NCBI RefSeq assembly: GCF_026342405.1
Contig: NZ_JAPEMU010000001.1
Coordinates: forward strand, 2,604,001-2,668,000
Source of the DNA: Kitasatospora sp. NBC_00240
GTDB lineage: Bacteria; Actinomycetota; Actinomycetes; Streptomycetales; Streptomycetaceae
Direction of reading: 5' to 3'
DNA: 64,000 bases
In this document: piece after piece, positions 8,886-20,297 of the stretch
How positions within the stretch are numbered: the stretch's first letter is position 1
How the letters are laid out: each line of letters begins with the position of its first letter
Program-made: the position numbers and the translations under genes
Notes under the pieces: generated by a model
The model's input: the letters and a program-made list of their open reading frames with translations, nothing else
Database searches by the model: none
Told to the model about the DNA's origin: nothing

Positions 8886-9476
8886 ATGACCATCGGGACG
8901 AACAGCCAGACGGCACCCGCCGCCGTCAAGATCCTGATCGCGGGCGGCTTCGGCGTGGGCAAGACCACCCTGGTGGGCGCCCTCAGCGAGGTCGCACCGC
9001 TGCGCACCGAGGAGTACCTGACCCGGGCCAGCATCGGCGTCGACGACCTGAGCGGCGTCGACAACAAGGACACCACCACCGTCGCCCTCGACTTCGGCCG
9101 GATCACCATCAGCTCCGAGCTGGTGGTCTACCTCTTCGGCACACCGGGCCAGGAGCGCTTCTGGTTCATGTGGAACGACCTGGTGAACGGCGCCCTGGGC
9201 GGCGTCGTCATCGTCGACACCCGCCGGGTGGAGAGCAGCTTCGCGTCGATCGACTTCTTCGAGAGCCGGGGCATCCCCTTCGTCGTCGCGATCAACTGCT
9301 TCCACGGTCGCAACACGCGCACCCCGGAGGAGATCAGGGCCGCCCTGGACCTCGACCCGCAGGTGCCGCTGCTGCTCGGCGACGTCCGCGAACGGGTCTT
9401 CGGCCGCGACCTGCTGCTCGCCCTGGTCGACCACCTGATGACCCTGCCCGCACCGCTGGCCGCACCCGTCGGCTGA
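8886..9476 (+). CDS. cvnD: ATP/GTP-binding protein, small GTPase-like (CvnD)
   Basis: 196 residues. P-loop GGFGVGKTTLVG at about residues 20-31; switch-region YLTRASIGVDDLSGVDNKDTTTVALDFGRI; the usual G-protein DxxG is replaced by LFGTPGQERF, typical of CvnD; a NKxD-like VAINCFHG follows. The family hydrolyses GTP and is thought to switch the conservon complex. It starts 5 bases after cvnC. The following FAD monooxygenase begins 24 bases later, so it probably shares the transcript. Confidence 0.93.
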   Translation: MTIGTNSQTAPAAVKILIAGGFGVGKTTLVGALSEVAPLRTEEYLTRASIGVDDLSGVDNKDTTTVALDFGRITISSELVVYLFGTPGQERFWFMWNDLVNGALGGVVIVDTRRVESSFASIDFFESRGIPFVVAINCFHGRNTRTPEEIRAALDLDPQVPLLLGDVRERVFGRDLLLALVDHLMTLPAPLAAPVG

Positions 9477-9500
9477 CCCACCCCCTTGGAGACCCCCGTC

Positions 9501-10634
9501 ATGTCCTCTCCCCTGCGCGTCCTGATCCACGGCGGCGGCATCGGCGGCCTGACCCTGGCCACCGCACTGGCCCGGCGCGGCCACCAGGTCGACGTCGCCG
9601 AGCTGCGCGACGAGCTCGACGCCCTCGGCGTCGGCATCATCCAGCCCTCCAACGCGCTGCACGTGATGCGCGAGATCGGCGTCCTGGAGGAGTGCCTGGC
9701 GGCGGGCTTCGAGTGGGAGGTGCTGACCATCTGCGACCCGGCCGGCGCCACCCTCGCCAAGATCCCGCAGCCGCGGATGGCGGACGCCCCGTCGAACAAC
9801 GGCATCCCCCGCCCGGCGCTGGCGAAGGTGCTCGGCCGGGCGGCCGCCGAGGCGGGCGCGAAGATCCGGTTCGGCACCACCATCACCGACCTGGCCGACG
9901 ACGGCGAGGGGGTCGACGTCACCCTCTCCGACGGCAGCTCGGGCCGCTGGGACCTGGTGGTCGGCTTCGACGGCATCGGCTCGCCGCTGCGCAAGCGCCT
10001 GTACGGGGACCGCTTCGAGCCCGAGTACACCGGCTTCGCCAACTGGCGGGTCACCGTGCCGCGCGACCCCGAGGTCCGGGGCGTGGTGATGAGCGCCGGC
10101 AACCGGAACGCCAAGGCGCTGCTGACCCCGATCACCGAGGACCTGATGTACCTGGGCACGGTGTTCGCCGAGGCCGAGGACTTCCGGCCGGACCCGGAGC
10201 GCGCCCACGAGCAGCTCGCCGAGCGCCTCACCTCCTTCGCCGGCCCGGTGGCCGCGGCCCTGACCCACGTCACCGACCCGGCCGCGGTGGTGTACTCGCG
10301 GATCTCCCAGGTCACCGTCGAGGACGCCTGGTACGTCGGCCGGGTGGCGCTGGCCGGCGACGCCGCGCACGCCAGCACGCCGCACCTGGCCCAGGGCGCC
10401 GCGATGGCCGTGGAGGACGCCCTGGTGCTGGCCGAGAGCCTGGACACCGCGCCGGACGTGGCCGGGGCCCTGGCCGCCTGGGAGGCCCGCCGCCGCCCGC
10501 GCGCGATGTGGGTGCAGAGCCTGTCCCGCGCGATCCTCAAGCAGGAGACCGGCACCGCGACCACGCCCGAGGAGGACGAGCTGCTGAAGGTCGGAATTCC
10601 GGGCGCGGCGCATTTCCTCGTACGTCCGTACTGA
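9501..10634 (+). CDS. FAD-dependent monooxygenase, conservon-linked
   Basis: 377 residues. The Rossmann dinucleotide-binding motif is HGGGIGGLTLATALARRG at about 8-25; the second FAD motif is LVVGFDGIGSPLRKRL (~155), and the third is VALAGDAAHASTPHLAQGAAMAVEDA (~285-310), together defining a para-hydroxybenzoate-hydroxylase-like flavoprotein. These use NAD(P)H and oxygen to hydroxylate or epoxidise small, often aromatic, substrates. The ATG at 9501 follows GGAG by 9 bases. It sits 24 bases behind cvnD and ends at a strong terminator, so it belongs to the conservon transcript. Conservons often carry a cytochrome P450 here, and this flavoenzyme occupies that place. Substrate unknown. Confidence 0.85.
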   Translation: MSSPLRVLIHGGGIGGLTLATALARRGHQVDVAELRDELDALGVGIIQPSNALHVMREIGVLEECLAAGFEWEVLTICDPAGATLAKIPQPRMADAPSNNGIPRPALAKVLGRAAAEAGAKIRFGTTITDLADDGEGVDVTLSDGSSGRWDLVVGFDGIGSPLRKRLYGDRFEPEYTGFANWRVTVPRDPEVRGVVMSAGNRNAKALLTPITEDLMYLGTVFAEAEDFRPDPERAHEQLAERLTSFAGPVAAALTHVTDPAAVVYSRISQVTVEDAWYVGRVALAGDAAHASTPHLAQGAAMAVEDALVLAESLDTAPDVAGALAAWEARRRPRAMWVQSLSRAILKQETGTATTPEEDELLKVGIPGAAHFLVRPY

Positions 10635-10689
10635 TGCCCTCGTACGCCCGTCCGGTGCGCCGGAACTGATTCCGACCTGTTCGACCTGG

Positions 10690-10721
10690 TGGGGCCCCGC
10701 ATGCGGCGGGGCCCCATTTTT
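10690..10721 (+). terminator. Rho-independent terminator after the conservon operon
   Basis: A perfect 11-bp stem (TGGGGCCCCGC with GCGGGGCCCCA), 5-base loop, followed by five T. It separates the conservon/FAD transcript from the geosmin synthase gene. Confidence 0.9.
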
Positions 10722-10735
10722 GTCCGGTGATATGA

Positions 10736-13390
<2,655 letters not shown>

Positions 13391-13405
13391 CCTGCGAGGG
13401 GTGGG

Positions 13406-13450
13406 CGGGCGGAGCGGACGGTCGGGCTCGCCGACCGTCCGCTCCGCCCG
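13406..13450 (+). terminator. Long hairpin after geosmin synthase
   Basis: A perfect 20-bp stem (13406-13425 with 13431-13450, core GGAGCGGACGGTCGG) with a 5-base GCTCG loop, 15 bases past the stop codon. No T tract follows, as is common for high-GC actinomycete terminators. Confidence 0.75.
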
Positions 13451-13629
13451 TCCGGTCGCGTCCTGCGTCCGGTCGCGCCCCGCCCGGTCGCGCCGTCTGC
13501 TGCGGAGCGGTACAGGAAGATCCGTCGAACGTGCCTCGGATGTTCACTACCTGACACCACGTTGGTACGACGAAAGGGTTATGTGTATACCTCACCTTTA
13601 CCGAACCCGCCCATTGACGGAGACTCACC

Positions 13630-14862
13630 GTGCCCTCCCCCACGACCGCCACCATCGACCAGGCGGCCCCGCCCACCCCCGAGGCCCACACCGCCTCGCG
13701 CCTGCAGGCCGCCGTACTGATGGCCGGCAGCTGCCTGCCCATCCTCGGGGCCGTCCTGATCGCCCCGCTGCTGCCCAAGATGCAGGACCACTTCGCCTCC
13801 ACCGCGGGCGCGAAGGCCCTGGTGCCGGTCGCGCTCACGATCCCCGCCCTGGCCCTCGGCCTGCTGGCCCCCTTCGCCGGCCTGCTGGTCGACCGGCTCG
13901 GCCGCAAGCGCCTGCTGATCGGCGCCAGCCTGCTCTACGCCCCGATCGGCACCGCGCCGCTCTGGCTCGACTCGCTGGGCGCCGTCGTCGCCAGCCGGGC
14001 CCTGCTCGGCATCGTCGAAGCCGCCATCATGACCTGCTGCACCACCCTGATCGGCGACTACTACTCCGGCAAGCAGCGCGAACGCTACCTCGCCCTGCAG
14101 ACCATCTGCAGCGCCCTGTCCGCCACCGCCTTCTTCGCCGTCGGCGGCGCGATCGGCGAGGCCGGCTGGCGCGCCCCCTTCTGGGCGTACGCGGTGAGCC
14201 TGCTGCTGGCCCCGCTGATGGCCACCGTGCTGACGACCCCGGACCGCGCCGCGACGCCCGCCGCCGCTCCCTCCCCGCAGGACGCCCCCAGCCCCTTCCC
14301 CTGGCGGCGGATGGCCGGCCCCTGCGCGCTCACCTTCTTCGGCGCGGTGGTCTTCTACACCGTGCCCGTGATGACCTCGAACCTGCTGGACGACCTCGGC
14401 ATCACCGCCTCCAGCACCATCGGCCTGGCCACCGCCACCGCCAGCGTGGCCACCGTGATCGGCGCGTTCACCTTCACCCGCCTCGCCGACCACGCCGAGC
14501 GGCTGCTGCCCGCCGTGCTCGCGCTCTGCGCGGCCGGCTTCGGCGTGATGTGGCTCGCCGACAGCATGCCCGTCCTGGTGGCCGGCGCCGTCCTCAACTG
14601 CCTGGGCGGCGGCATGCTGCTGCCGACCCTGCTCACCCGCGCGATGGCGCTGCTCGACTTCGCCGACCGCGGCCGGGGCACCGGGCTCTGGAACGCCGCC
14701 TTCTTCCTCGGCGAGTTCATCTGCCCGCTGGTCCTGCTCGGGCTGGCCCCCGCAGCGGGGAGCCTGGCGGCGGCGGTCGGCCTGCTCGGCGCGGTCACCG
14801 TGCTGGTCGCCGCCGCACTGCAGCTCCGCCGGCGCCGGGCCGCCGCGCTGCCCGCCGCCTGA
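13630..14862 (+). CDS. Major facilitator superfamily transporter
   Basis: 410 residues with about twelve hydrophobic segments. The MFS signature loop between helices 2 and 3 is GLLVDRLGRKRLLIG at about 84-98. A Pro/Ala-rich cytoplasmic loop (~210-225) separates the two six-helix halves. Proton-driven drug or metabolite export is the usual role in such single-subunit actinomycete MFS proteins; the substrate is unknown. The GTG at 13630 follows GACGGAGA. The leader contains TTGGTA (13562) and TATACC (13586) with 18-base spacing, a weak promoter candidate. Confidence 0.88.
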   Translation: MPSPTTATIDQAAPPTPEAHTASRLQAAVLMAGSCLPILGAVLIAPLLPKMQDHFASTAGAKALVPVALTIPALALGLLAPFAGLLVDRLGRKRLLIGASLLYAPIGTAPLWLDSLGAVVASRALLGIVEAAIMTCCTTLIGDYYSGKQRERYLALQTICSALSATAFFAVGGAIGEAGWRAPFWAYAVSLLLAPLMATVLTTPDRAATPAAAPSPQDAPSPFPWRRMAGPCALTFFGAVVFYTVPVMTSNLLDDLGITASSTIGLATATASVATVIGAFTFTRLADHAERLLPAVLALCAAGFGVMWLADSMPVLVAGAVLNCLGGGMLLPTLLTRAMALLDFADRGRGTGLWNAAFFLGEFICPLVLLGLAPAAGSLAAAVGLLGAVTVLVAAALQLRRRRAAALPAA

Positions 14863-15062
14863 TCACGCCGCCTGATCACGCCGCACCGCCCTCCTCGTCC
14901 CACCGCCCGGCCCCGCCGGTACGACGGCCGAGGCCGGCCGGGCGCTCCACCGCCCCGGCCGGCCTCTCCGCCGACCCGCCCACCGGCCCGCCCACCGGCA
15001 CGCCCCCGGGCGATCCCGGCCCGCAGCCCCGAGGATGGAGAGCGGGCCGTGAGGAGGCGACA

Positions 15063-15800
15063 GTGCATCGAGGGAGCAGCGAGCCGGGCGCCGGCGGCGT
15101 GATCGGCGTACGGACCGGCGTGGCCGTCACCGTGCTGGTCCTGGTGCTGGTCAACCTGCTCAACAACCGGCTCGCCCCCGGGGCCTACCTGATCACCGCG
15201 CCGCTGACCGCCGCCGTGCTGCTCGGCGTGCTGCGCCTGGCCGGCGGGACCTGGGCCGACGCCGGCCTGGACCGGGCCGGCTGGGGTCGCGGCGCCCGTT
15301 GGGCGGGCGTCCTGATCGGCCTGGTCGCCGCGGTCTATCTGGTGGGGGCCCTGTTCCCGCCGACCCGGGATCTGTTCACCGACCGTCGCACCGAGGGCGA
15401 CAGCGGCGCCACGGTCGCCTTCCAGGTGCTGGTCCGGATCCCGCTGGGCACCGTCCTGCTGGAGGAGGTCGCCTTCCGGGGCGTGCTCTACGGCCTGCTC
15501 CGCAAGGAGTGGGACGTCAAGGTCGCCACCATCGGCTCCTCCCTCCTTTTCGGGCTCTGGCACATCCTGCCCTCGCTGCACCTCTCCGACGACAAGCCCG
15601 CCCTCAACCCGCTGTTCGGCGACTCGGTGCTCGGCGTGGTGGTCGTGGAGATCGGCACCGTCCTGTTCACCGGCCTGGCCGGGGTCCTCTTCTGCGAACT
15701 GCGGCGGCGCAGCGGCAGCCTGCTCGCCCCGGCCGGCCTGCACTGGGCCACCAACGCCCTGGGCATCGTGACCGGGTTCGCGCTGCGCGTGCTCACCTGA
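15063..15800 (+). CDS. CPBP-family intramembrane metalloprotease
   Basis: 245 residues with about six hydrophobic segments. The CPBP (Abi/CAAX-like) motifs are intact: LLEEVAFRGVLYGLL (the EExxxR pair, ~130-145), LLFGLWHILPSL (catalytic His, ~163) and GLHWATNALG near the C terminus. Families with this set include Rce1-like proteases and bacteriocin-immunity proteins. The GTG at 15063 follows GAGGAGG with 4 bases between. It is 200 bases downstream of the MFS gene and may be independently expressed. Confidence 0.88.
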   Translation: MHRGSSEPGAGGVIGVRTGVAVTVLVLVLVNLLNNRLAPGAYLITAPLTAAVLLGVLRLAGGTWADAGLDRAGWGRGARWAGVLIGLVAAVYLVGALFPPTRDLFTDRRTEGDSGATVAFQVLVRIPLGTVLLEEVAFRGVLYGLLRKEWDVKVATIGSSLLFGLWHILPSLHLSDDKPALNPLFGDSVLGVVVVEIGTVLFTGLAGVLFCELRRRSGSLLAPAGLHWATNALGIVTGFALRVLT

Positions 15801-15915
15801 CGGACCGTCCGCTGATCCGCCCGGAGCCCCCGGCCGACGCGCTAGATTGGGCGGGCGCCGTCCGCCGCCGACGACCTGCGCACACGACACCCATGCTCCC
15901 GGGGGGAAGCAGTAC

Positions 15916-16740
15916 ATGGCATACACCCATGGACCGGCGTACGGCGGGGCCCCGCTGCCCCAGGCGCCGGCCTGGTCCGTGCTGGACGAGTACCTCTGGC
16001 ACACCTGCGAGATCCTCGCGGACCTCCACGCCGGCCGGCTCGCCCAGCGACCGCCGGTGGCCACCCGGGCCCGGCTGGAGCCGGGCGAGCGGGCGCTCGC
16101 GGTGGGCCCGGCGCACCGGCTGGGCTGGCGCCCGCTCGGCGACGGCAGTTACCAGCACAACTCGACCTTCGCGATCGGCGGGCCCGCCTTCGTGATCGGC
16201 ACGCTGGCCGCCTCGGCGATCGGCAACGCCAACCGGCGGCGCAACGCCGAACTGGCCGCCCGGCCGCGCTGGCTGCTGGACGGGACGGGCGAGCTCACGG
16301 TCACCGACCGGCACGTGTTCTTCGGCCACCCGCAGTGCCCGCTGCACCTGTCCTGGGACGGCCTGGAGTCGATCGAGCTTTCCGGCCCCGACCTGTTCGA
16401 GGCCGGGTTCCACGACATCTACGGCGGCGGGTACACCACCGTCCAGCTGCAGACGCCGTGGGCGTCGCTGATGTTCGTCCGCGCCGCGCTGACGTCCTTC
16501 CCCGCGCATCCCCGGCTGCTGACCGGCGGCTGGCTCCCGCCGGGGTTCGAGCAGCGCTGCGCGCAGGCCGGGCGCCCGTTCCGGCCCGCCGCCGGGCTGA
16601 CCGCCGGCCCGGCCGCGCCCCCGCCGCACCCACCCCCACCGCAGGCACGGCCGCAGGTCGCTCCCACGACGCCGCCCCCGCCGCGCGGCGCGCCCGACGT
16701 CCACCTGGGTAAAGGCGCCCCGCCCGGACCGGTCGGCTGA
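15916..16740 (+). CDS. Unknown cytoplasmic protein with Pro-rich tail
   Basis: 274 residues, not recognised. The visible features are a folded body (about 20-215) with one hydrophobic stretch (FAIGGPAFVIGTLAASAIG, ~92-110) and a segment WLLDGTGELTVTDRHVFFGHPQCPLHLSWDGLESIEL. That segment reads like a PH-like or short-chain lipid-sensing beta barrel as found in several actinomycete proteins of unknown role. The tail (~230-274) is Pro-rich. The ATG at 15916 follows a G-rich site (GGGGGGAA). It sits alone between the CPBP protease and a converging hydrolase gene. Confidence 0.7.
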   Translation: MAYTHGPAYGGAPLPQAPAWSVLDEYLWHTCEILADLHAGRLAQRPPVATRARLEPGERALAVGPAHRLGWRPLGDGSYQHNSTFAIGGPAFVIGTLAASAIGNANRRRNAELAARPRWLLDGTGELTVTDRHVFFGHPQCPLHLSWDGLESIELSGPDLFEAGFHDIYGGGYTTVQLQTPWASLMFVRAALTSFPAHPRLLTGGWLPPGFEQRCAQAGRPFRPAAGLTAGPAAPPPHPPPPQARPQVAPTTPPPPRGAPDVHLGKGAPPGPVG

Positions 16741-16775
16741 CCCGGCGAGGGCCGGCCGGCTGACCCGGCGAGGGC
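16735..16775. repeat. Two 18-base direct repeats at a convergent gene end
   Basis: GGCTGACCCGGCGAGGGC occurs at 16735-16752 and 16758-16775. The first copy includes the stop codon of the upstream gene, so the repeat looks like a small duplication of the gene end. Confidence 0.75.
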
Positions 16776-16791
16776 GGGCCGGGCGCGGCCC

Positions 16792-18468
16792 TCAGGAGCC
16801 CATCAGCGCGGCCAGCCGCGCGGTGTCGGCGGCCGTCCAGCCCGGCGGCGCCGCGATCGCCGCCCAGGCGTCGGTGGGGAGCGTCCCGTAGCGGTGACCG
16901 AAGCCCGGCGGCACGTTGTTGGCGCCCATCAGGTCGCAGACCACCTGCCAGAAGGTGACCACCGGGTACCAGCGCATCGCCGGGGAGACGTCCTTGGCGC
17001 GCGGGTCCTCCAGCCATTCCGGCCGGCTGAACAGCATCGACGGGCTCCACCAGACGATCGGGTCGGACCCGTTCTGCAGGTAGACGATCCGGGTCCCGTC
17101 CCAGGGCCGGGCCGGGACGTCCAGGTCCGCCGGCACCTGGGCGAAGCGCACCGAGCGGCCGTCCTCGAAGACCGGGCGCCAGACCGGGCTGCCGGGCTCG
17201 CGGTCGGCGGTGACCCGCTTCCACAGCGGGTTGTCGTACGTCGGGCCGACCAGCAGGGCGCCGTCGGTCTCCGTCGCCAGCCGGTCCAGCTGCCCGTCGA
17301 AGGCCTTCTCGGTGGCGAAGGAGCCCAGGCTCTCGCCGAACACCACCAGGCGCGGACGGCCGGCGGCGGGAAGCGTCGCCCACTTGGCGTGCACGGCGTC
17401 GAACAGCGCCCGCCCGGCGTCGACGGCCTCGTCCTCGGTCAGGACGGAGACCCAGCTCGGCAGGTAGGAGTACTGGATCGCCACCATCGCGCTGTCCCCC
17501 GCGTACATGTACTCCAGCGGCCCGCTGGCCTGCTTGTTGATCCAGCCGCTGCCGGTGGTGGCCATCACGGCGAGCACCTTGCGGCTGAACCCGCCGGTGC
17601 GCTCCAGCTCGGCGACGGCCAGGTCCGCCCGCCCCTGCAGCGTGTCGGCGGCCCGCAGGCCGACGTAGACCCGGACGGGGTCCACGGCCTCGTGGCCGGC
17701 GAAGGCCGTCAGCTCGGCCTTGGTCGCGGCGGTGCCGACGAAGTCCCGGCCCTTGGACCCGAGGCTCTGCCAGGACTCCAGCGAGGCCGGGCTGCCCGAC
17801 AGGGTCGGCAGCTGCGGCTGGACGATGCCGGGCGTCGTCCCCTCGTCGGTCAGCGAGGCCGCGCCCTCGACCACGCTCAGCACCCCGGACAGCAGGAACC
17901 CCTGGACGAAACCGACCACCAGCACCGCCACCACCACGACCCCGGCGCCCGCCGCCACCGCCCCCGGCACCACCTGGCCCAGGGCGTGCACGACGATCCG
18001 GGTGCCGAGCCGGAGCAGCCGGGCCACCAGCACGACCAGCGCCAGCACCAGCAGCGCCAGCACCGGCACCAGGGACCACCGCCACCAGGAGATCTCCGGA
18101 GGCAGCGTGACCGCCCGCCGGACATCCCCCTGCCAGCGGACGCTCCGCGCCGTCACCGCGATCACCAGGACGCTGCCCACGACCGCCAGCACGGCCCAGG
18201 CGATCCGGCGCACCTGCGGCCCGGGCCGGGCCCCGAGCCGGCGCGCGAGCGCCCCGAGCAGCGCGCCGAAGCCGTACCCGATCGCGGCGGTCACCCCGGC
18301 CTCCGCGCCCTGCAGCCACCAGGAGCGGGGCAGCATGGACGGTGTGAGCGACAGGCAGTAGAACAGCACCGCCCCGGCGGCGGCACCCCAGCTCGGCCAC
18401 CGCCGCAGGACCGGGCGGTCACCGGCGTGCTCCCTGAGCCGTTCGCCGAACCGTGCCATCGCTCCCAC
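16792..18468 (-). CDS. Membrane-anchored alpha/beta hydrolase (Abhydrolase_9 type)
   Basis: 558 residues. The N-terminal half contains five or six membrane helices (for example GAAAGAVLFYCLSLTPSML and VPVLALLVLALVVLVARLL). The C-terminal half is a soluble alpha/beta hydrolase with nucleophile elbow VVFGESLGSFATEKAF (~360) and a typical QNGSDPIVWW Asp region. This two-part layout matches the Abhydrolase_9_N/Abhydrolase_9 pair, whose substrates are unknown. The GTG at 18468 is preferred because GAGGGAG lies 5 bases upstream; the ATG three codons inside is an alternative. Confidence 0.85.
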   Translation of the reverse strand: MGAMARFGERLREHAGDRPVLRRWPSWGAAAGAVLFYCLSLTPSMLPRSWWLQGAEAGVTAAIGYGFGALLGALARRLGARPGPQVRRIAWAVLAVVGSVLVIAVTARSVRWQGDVRRAVTLPPEISWWRWSLVPVLALLVLALVVLVARLLRLGTRIVVHALGQVVPGAVAAGAGVVVVAVLVVGFVQGFLLSGVLSVVEGAASLTDEGTTPGIVQPQLPTLSGSPASLESWQSLGSKGRDFVGTAATKAELTAFAGHEAVDPVRVYVGLRAADTLQGRADLAVAELERTGGFSRKVLAVMATTGSGWINKQASGPLEYMYAGDSAMVAIQYSYLPSWVSVLTEDEAVDAGRALFDAVHAKWATLPAAGRPRLVVFGESLGSFATEKAFDGQLDRLATETDGALLVGPTYDNPLWKRVTADREPGSPVWRPVFEDGRSVRFAQVPADLDVPARPWDGTRIVYLQNGSDPIVWWSPSMLFSRPEWLEDPRAKDVSPAMRWYPVVTFWQVVCDLMGANNVPPGFGHRYGTLPTDAWAAIAAPPGWTAADTARLAALMGS

Positions 18469-18721
18469 GCCAGCTCCCTCGTCCGCTCCACCGGCCCGGC
18501 CGCCGGGCGGGCACCCGGCGTCCACCGGGCCCGGCCGCCGGGCCGGGGTCCGCTCCTCCCGAACGGCCTCGGCCCTGGTAGGCCCGGCGGCGGCCCGGTC
18601 CTGGTTCGGGAGTGATCGCCCCATTTTCGGCCGATCGACCCGGATGGCGCGCTTCATCCGCCGCCGGACTCCCCCGTGTCGTCCCGGGACGAACGGCGGC
18701 GCCCCGGCCGGCACAGGTCCG

Positions 18722-19287
18722 CTACCGGATCGGCAGGCCCGAGATGGCTCGGGAGATCACGGGGCGCTGGATCTCGCTGGTGCCCTCGAAGATGGTGTAG
18801 ATCTTGCTGTCCCGGTGCAGCGCTCCACCGGCCGAACTGCACGCGCTGCCCCGCGTACTCGAGCGCGTACTCGTACGCGGCCCGGGCGATCCCGAGCGCC
18901 TGTGCGCCTGTGCGCCTGTGCACCTGTGCACCGACCGTCGGCGGCTCAGCTCGAAGGTGGCCATCGCCGCCTGCCCGCGGCCCGCGCCGCCCTCACGGAC
19001 CCGGGCGAGGCGCTCGTCGAGCTTCTCCTCCCGCCGAGCACGCAGTGCCCGGGGACGCGGACCTCGTCCAGGAAGACGTCGGCGGACCTGGCGGCCAGGC
19101 CCCGGGTGCCCGGCGGGACGATGAACGCCGCCTGGCCGCGCGCGCCGAGCGACGGGTCCACCGAGGCCACCACCACGTGCACCCGGCGATCCCGCCGTTG
19201 GTGATCCAGGCCTTCTGACCGGTGATCACCCATCCGTCGGCCGCCTCTGATCGTCGGTCAGGTCGAGGCTGAAGGTCTTCAGTGCAT
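18722..19287 (-). pseudogene. Shredded acyl-CoA dehydrogenase remnant
   Basis: Pieces of one acyl-CoA dehydrogenase occur in order but in different frames. The N terminus LKTFSLDLTDDQ (near 19280-19245) is joined abruptly to ADGWVITGQKAWITNGGIAG. A frameshift leads into VHVVVASVDPSLGARGQAAFIVPPGT and DVFLDEVRVPGH, then another into EEKLDERLARVREGG and AAMATFELSRR. Next comes ALGIARAAYEYALEYAGQRVQFGR, then a large deletion to the true C terminus DSKIYTIFEGTSEIQRPVISRAISGLPIR and a stop. At least two large deletions and three frameshifts are needed, so the enzyme cannot be made. A 9-base repeat (TGCGCCTG type, about 18901-18928) expands one junction. Confidence 0.88.
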
Positions 19288-19288
19288 T

Positions 19289-19319
19289 CTTACTCGAGAG
19301 TAAGTTTACTGATCGGTAA
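19289..19319. promoter_or_regulatory. Two adjacent TetR operator candidates
   Basis: CTTACTCGAGAGTAAG (19289-19304) has perfect 7-base arms around GA. TTACTGATCGGTAA (19306-19319) is a second palindrome with a single mismatched pair. They lie between the dehydrogenase remnant and the divergent TetR gene and share the GTAA/TTAC ends typical of fatty-acid-type TetR boxes. Confidence 0.65.
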
Positions 19320-19349
19320 GTTCAGGAAGCCGTTGGATACCCTTGCACG

Positions 19350-20051
19350 ATGGATCCGCAACCCAGCCGCAAGCGGCTGCCCCGCAAGGTGCGCGAACAG
19401 CAGATGCTCGACGCCGCCGTGCAGGTCTTCTCCCGGCACGGGTTCCATGCCGCCTCGATGGACGAGGTGGCCGAGGGCGCCCAGGTCTCGAAGCCGCTGC
19501 TGTACCTGTACCTGGGATCCAAGGAGGAGATCTTCGGCGCGTGCATCGCGCGGGAGGCCGACCGCCTGGTCAACGCCATCGGCTCGGCGGCGCTGAACCG
19601 CGGCGACGACCCGGCCGACCGGCTCTGGCACGGGCTGACCGCCTTCTTCACCTACGTGGCCGAGCACCGGGCCAGCTGGGTGGTGCTCTACCAACAGGCC
19701 CGCAGCCAGAGCGACTCGCTGGCTGCCCAGGTCGCCAGGTCCCGCTCGGAGATCATCGACACCGTCACCGAACTGGTCCGCCAGTCGATGGAGTTGCCCG
19801 CCCGCGGCGGCGACGGCAGCGACTACGCCGCGCTGCGCCGGGAGTCCGCCGCCGTCGCGCACGCCCTGGTCGGCGCCGCGGACGCGCTGGCCGAGTGGGC
19901 GCTCGCCGTCCCCGGCGAGCAACCGCAGGTCACCGCAGGCCGGTTGATGAACATGATGTGGATCGGCCTGGAGCGACGGGCCAAGGGCGAGAGCTACCAC
20001 GCCCCCGAGGGGCCGGCCGCGACCGAGGCCCCCGCCGCTCCCCGCCCGTAG
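19350..20051 (+). CDS. TetR-family regulator, formerly of a fatty-acid locus
   Basis: 233 residues. The N-terminal helix-turn-helix is clear (VREQQMLDAAVQVFSRHGFHAASMDEVAEGAQVSKPLLYLYLGSKEEIF, ~14-62). The C-terminal ligand domain is unassigned. It is intact although both flanking metabolic genes (acyl-CoA dehydrogenase before, FadD ligase after) are debris, so its original targets at this locus have gone. Two palindromes directly upstream suggest that it still controls itself. No strong ribosome site precedes the ATG at 19350. The last 15 residues are Pro/Ala-rich. Confidence 0.92.
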   Translation: MDPQPSRKRLPRKVREQQMLDAAVQVFSRHGFHAASMDEVAEGAQVSKPLLYLYLGSKEEIFGACIAREADRLVNAIGSAALNRGDDPADRLWHGLTAFFTYVAEHRASWVVLYQQARSQSDSLAAQVARSRSEIIDTVTELVRQSMELPARGGDGSDYAALRRESAAVAHALVGAADALAEWALAVPGEQPQVTAGRLMNMMWIGLERRAKGESYHAPEGPAATEAPAAPRP

Positions 20052-20086
20052 CCACCGCGCGGCCCACCCACCGTGTGGCCCACCCA

Positions 20087-20233
20087 GCGCGCGCCCGGGC
20101 CGGCGACGGCCGGGTACGGATCGTGGCGGGCGACTTCACCGAGGAGCGCGGCCTGCTCACGCCCTCGCTGAAAGTCAAGCGCCGGGCCGTCCTCGAGGCG
20201 TACCAGGAGGACGTCGCCCTCCTCCACGGCTGA
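20087..20233 (+). pseudogene. C-terminal tail of a long-chain acyl-CoA ligase (FadD-like)
   Basis: The only recognisable part is VRIVAGDFTEERGLLTPSLKVKRRAVLEAYQ followed by EDVALLHG and a stop. This matches the extreme C terminus of adenylate-forming long-chain fatty acid ligases, where the catalytic Lys lies in the LTPSLKVKR region. About 90% of the gene is missing and the frame runs on upstream through the TetR gene without ligase features. The exact 5' boundary is uncertain. Confidence 0.8.
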
Positions 20234-20250
20234 TCCCGGCCCGGCCCGCA

Positions 20251-20286
20251 CCGCGCCCCTCCCCCGTACCGGCCGGAGGGGCGCGG
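20251..20286. terminator. Bidirectional hairpin between convergent units
   Basis: A 12-bp stem (CCGCGCCCCTCC with GGAGGGGCGCGG) and a 12-base loop lie between the FadD remnant and the stop of the penicillin-acylase-family gene. No T tract. Confidence 0.65.
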
Positions 20287-20297
20287 GCCGCGGACGG

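Noticed and set aside
9486..9503. TTG 9486 as start of the FAD monooxygenase
   Set aside because: It overlaps the GGAG ribosome site that serves the ATG at 9501, where the FAD motif begins at the normal distance.
18722..19287. Several small independent genes between 18.7 and 19.3 kb
   Set aside because: Each short frame is a piece of one acyl-CoA dehydrogenase in the correct order, so a single pseudogene explains them.
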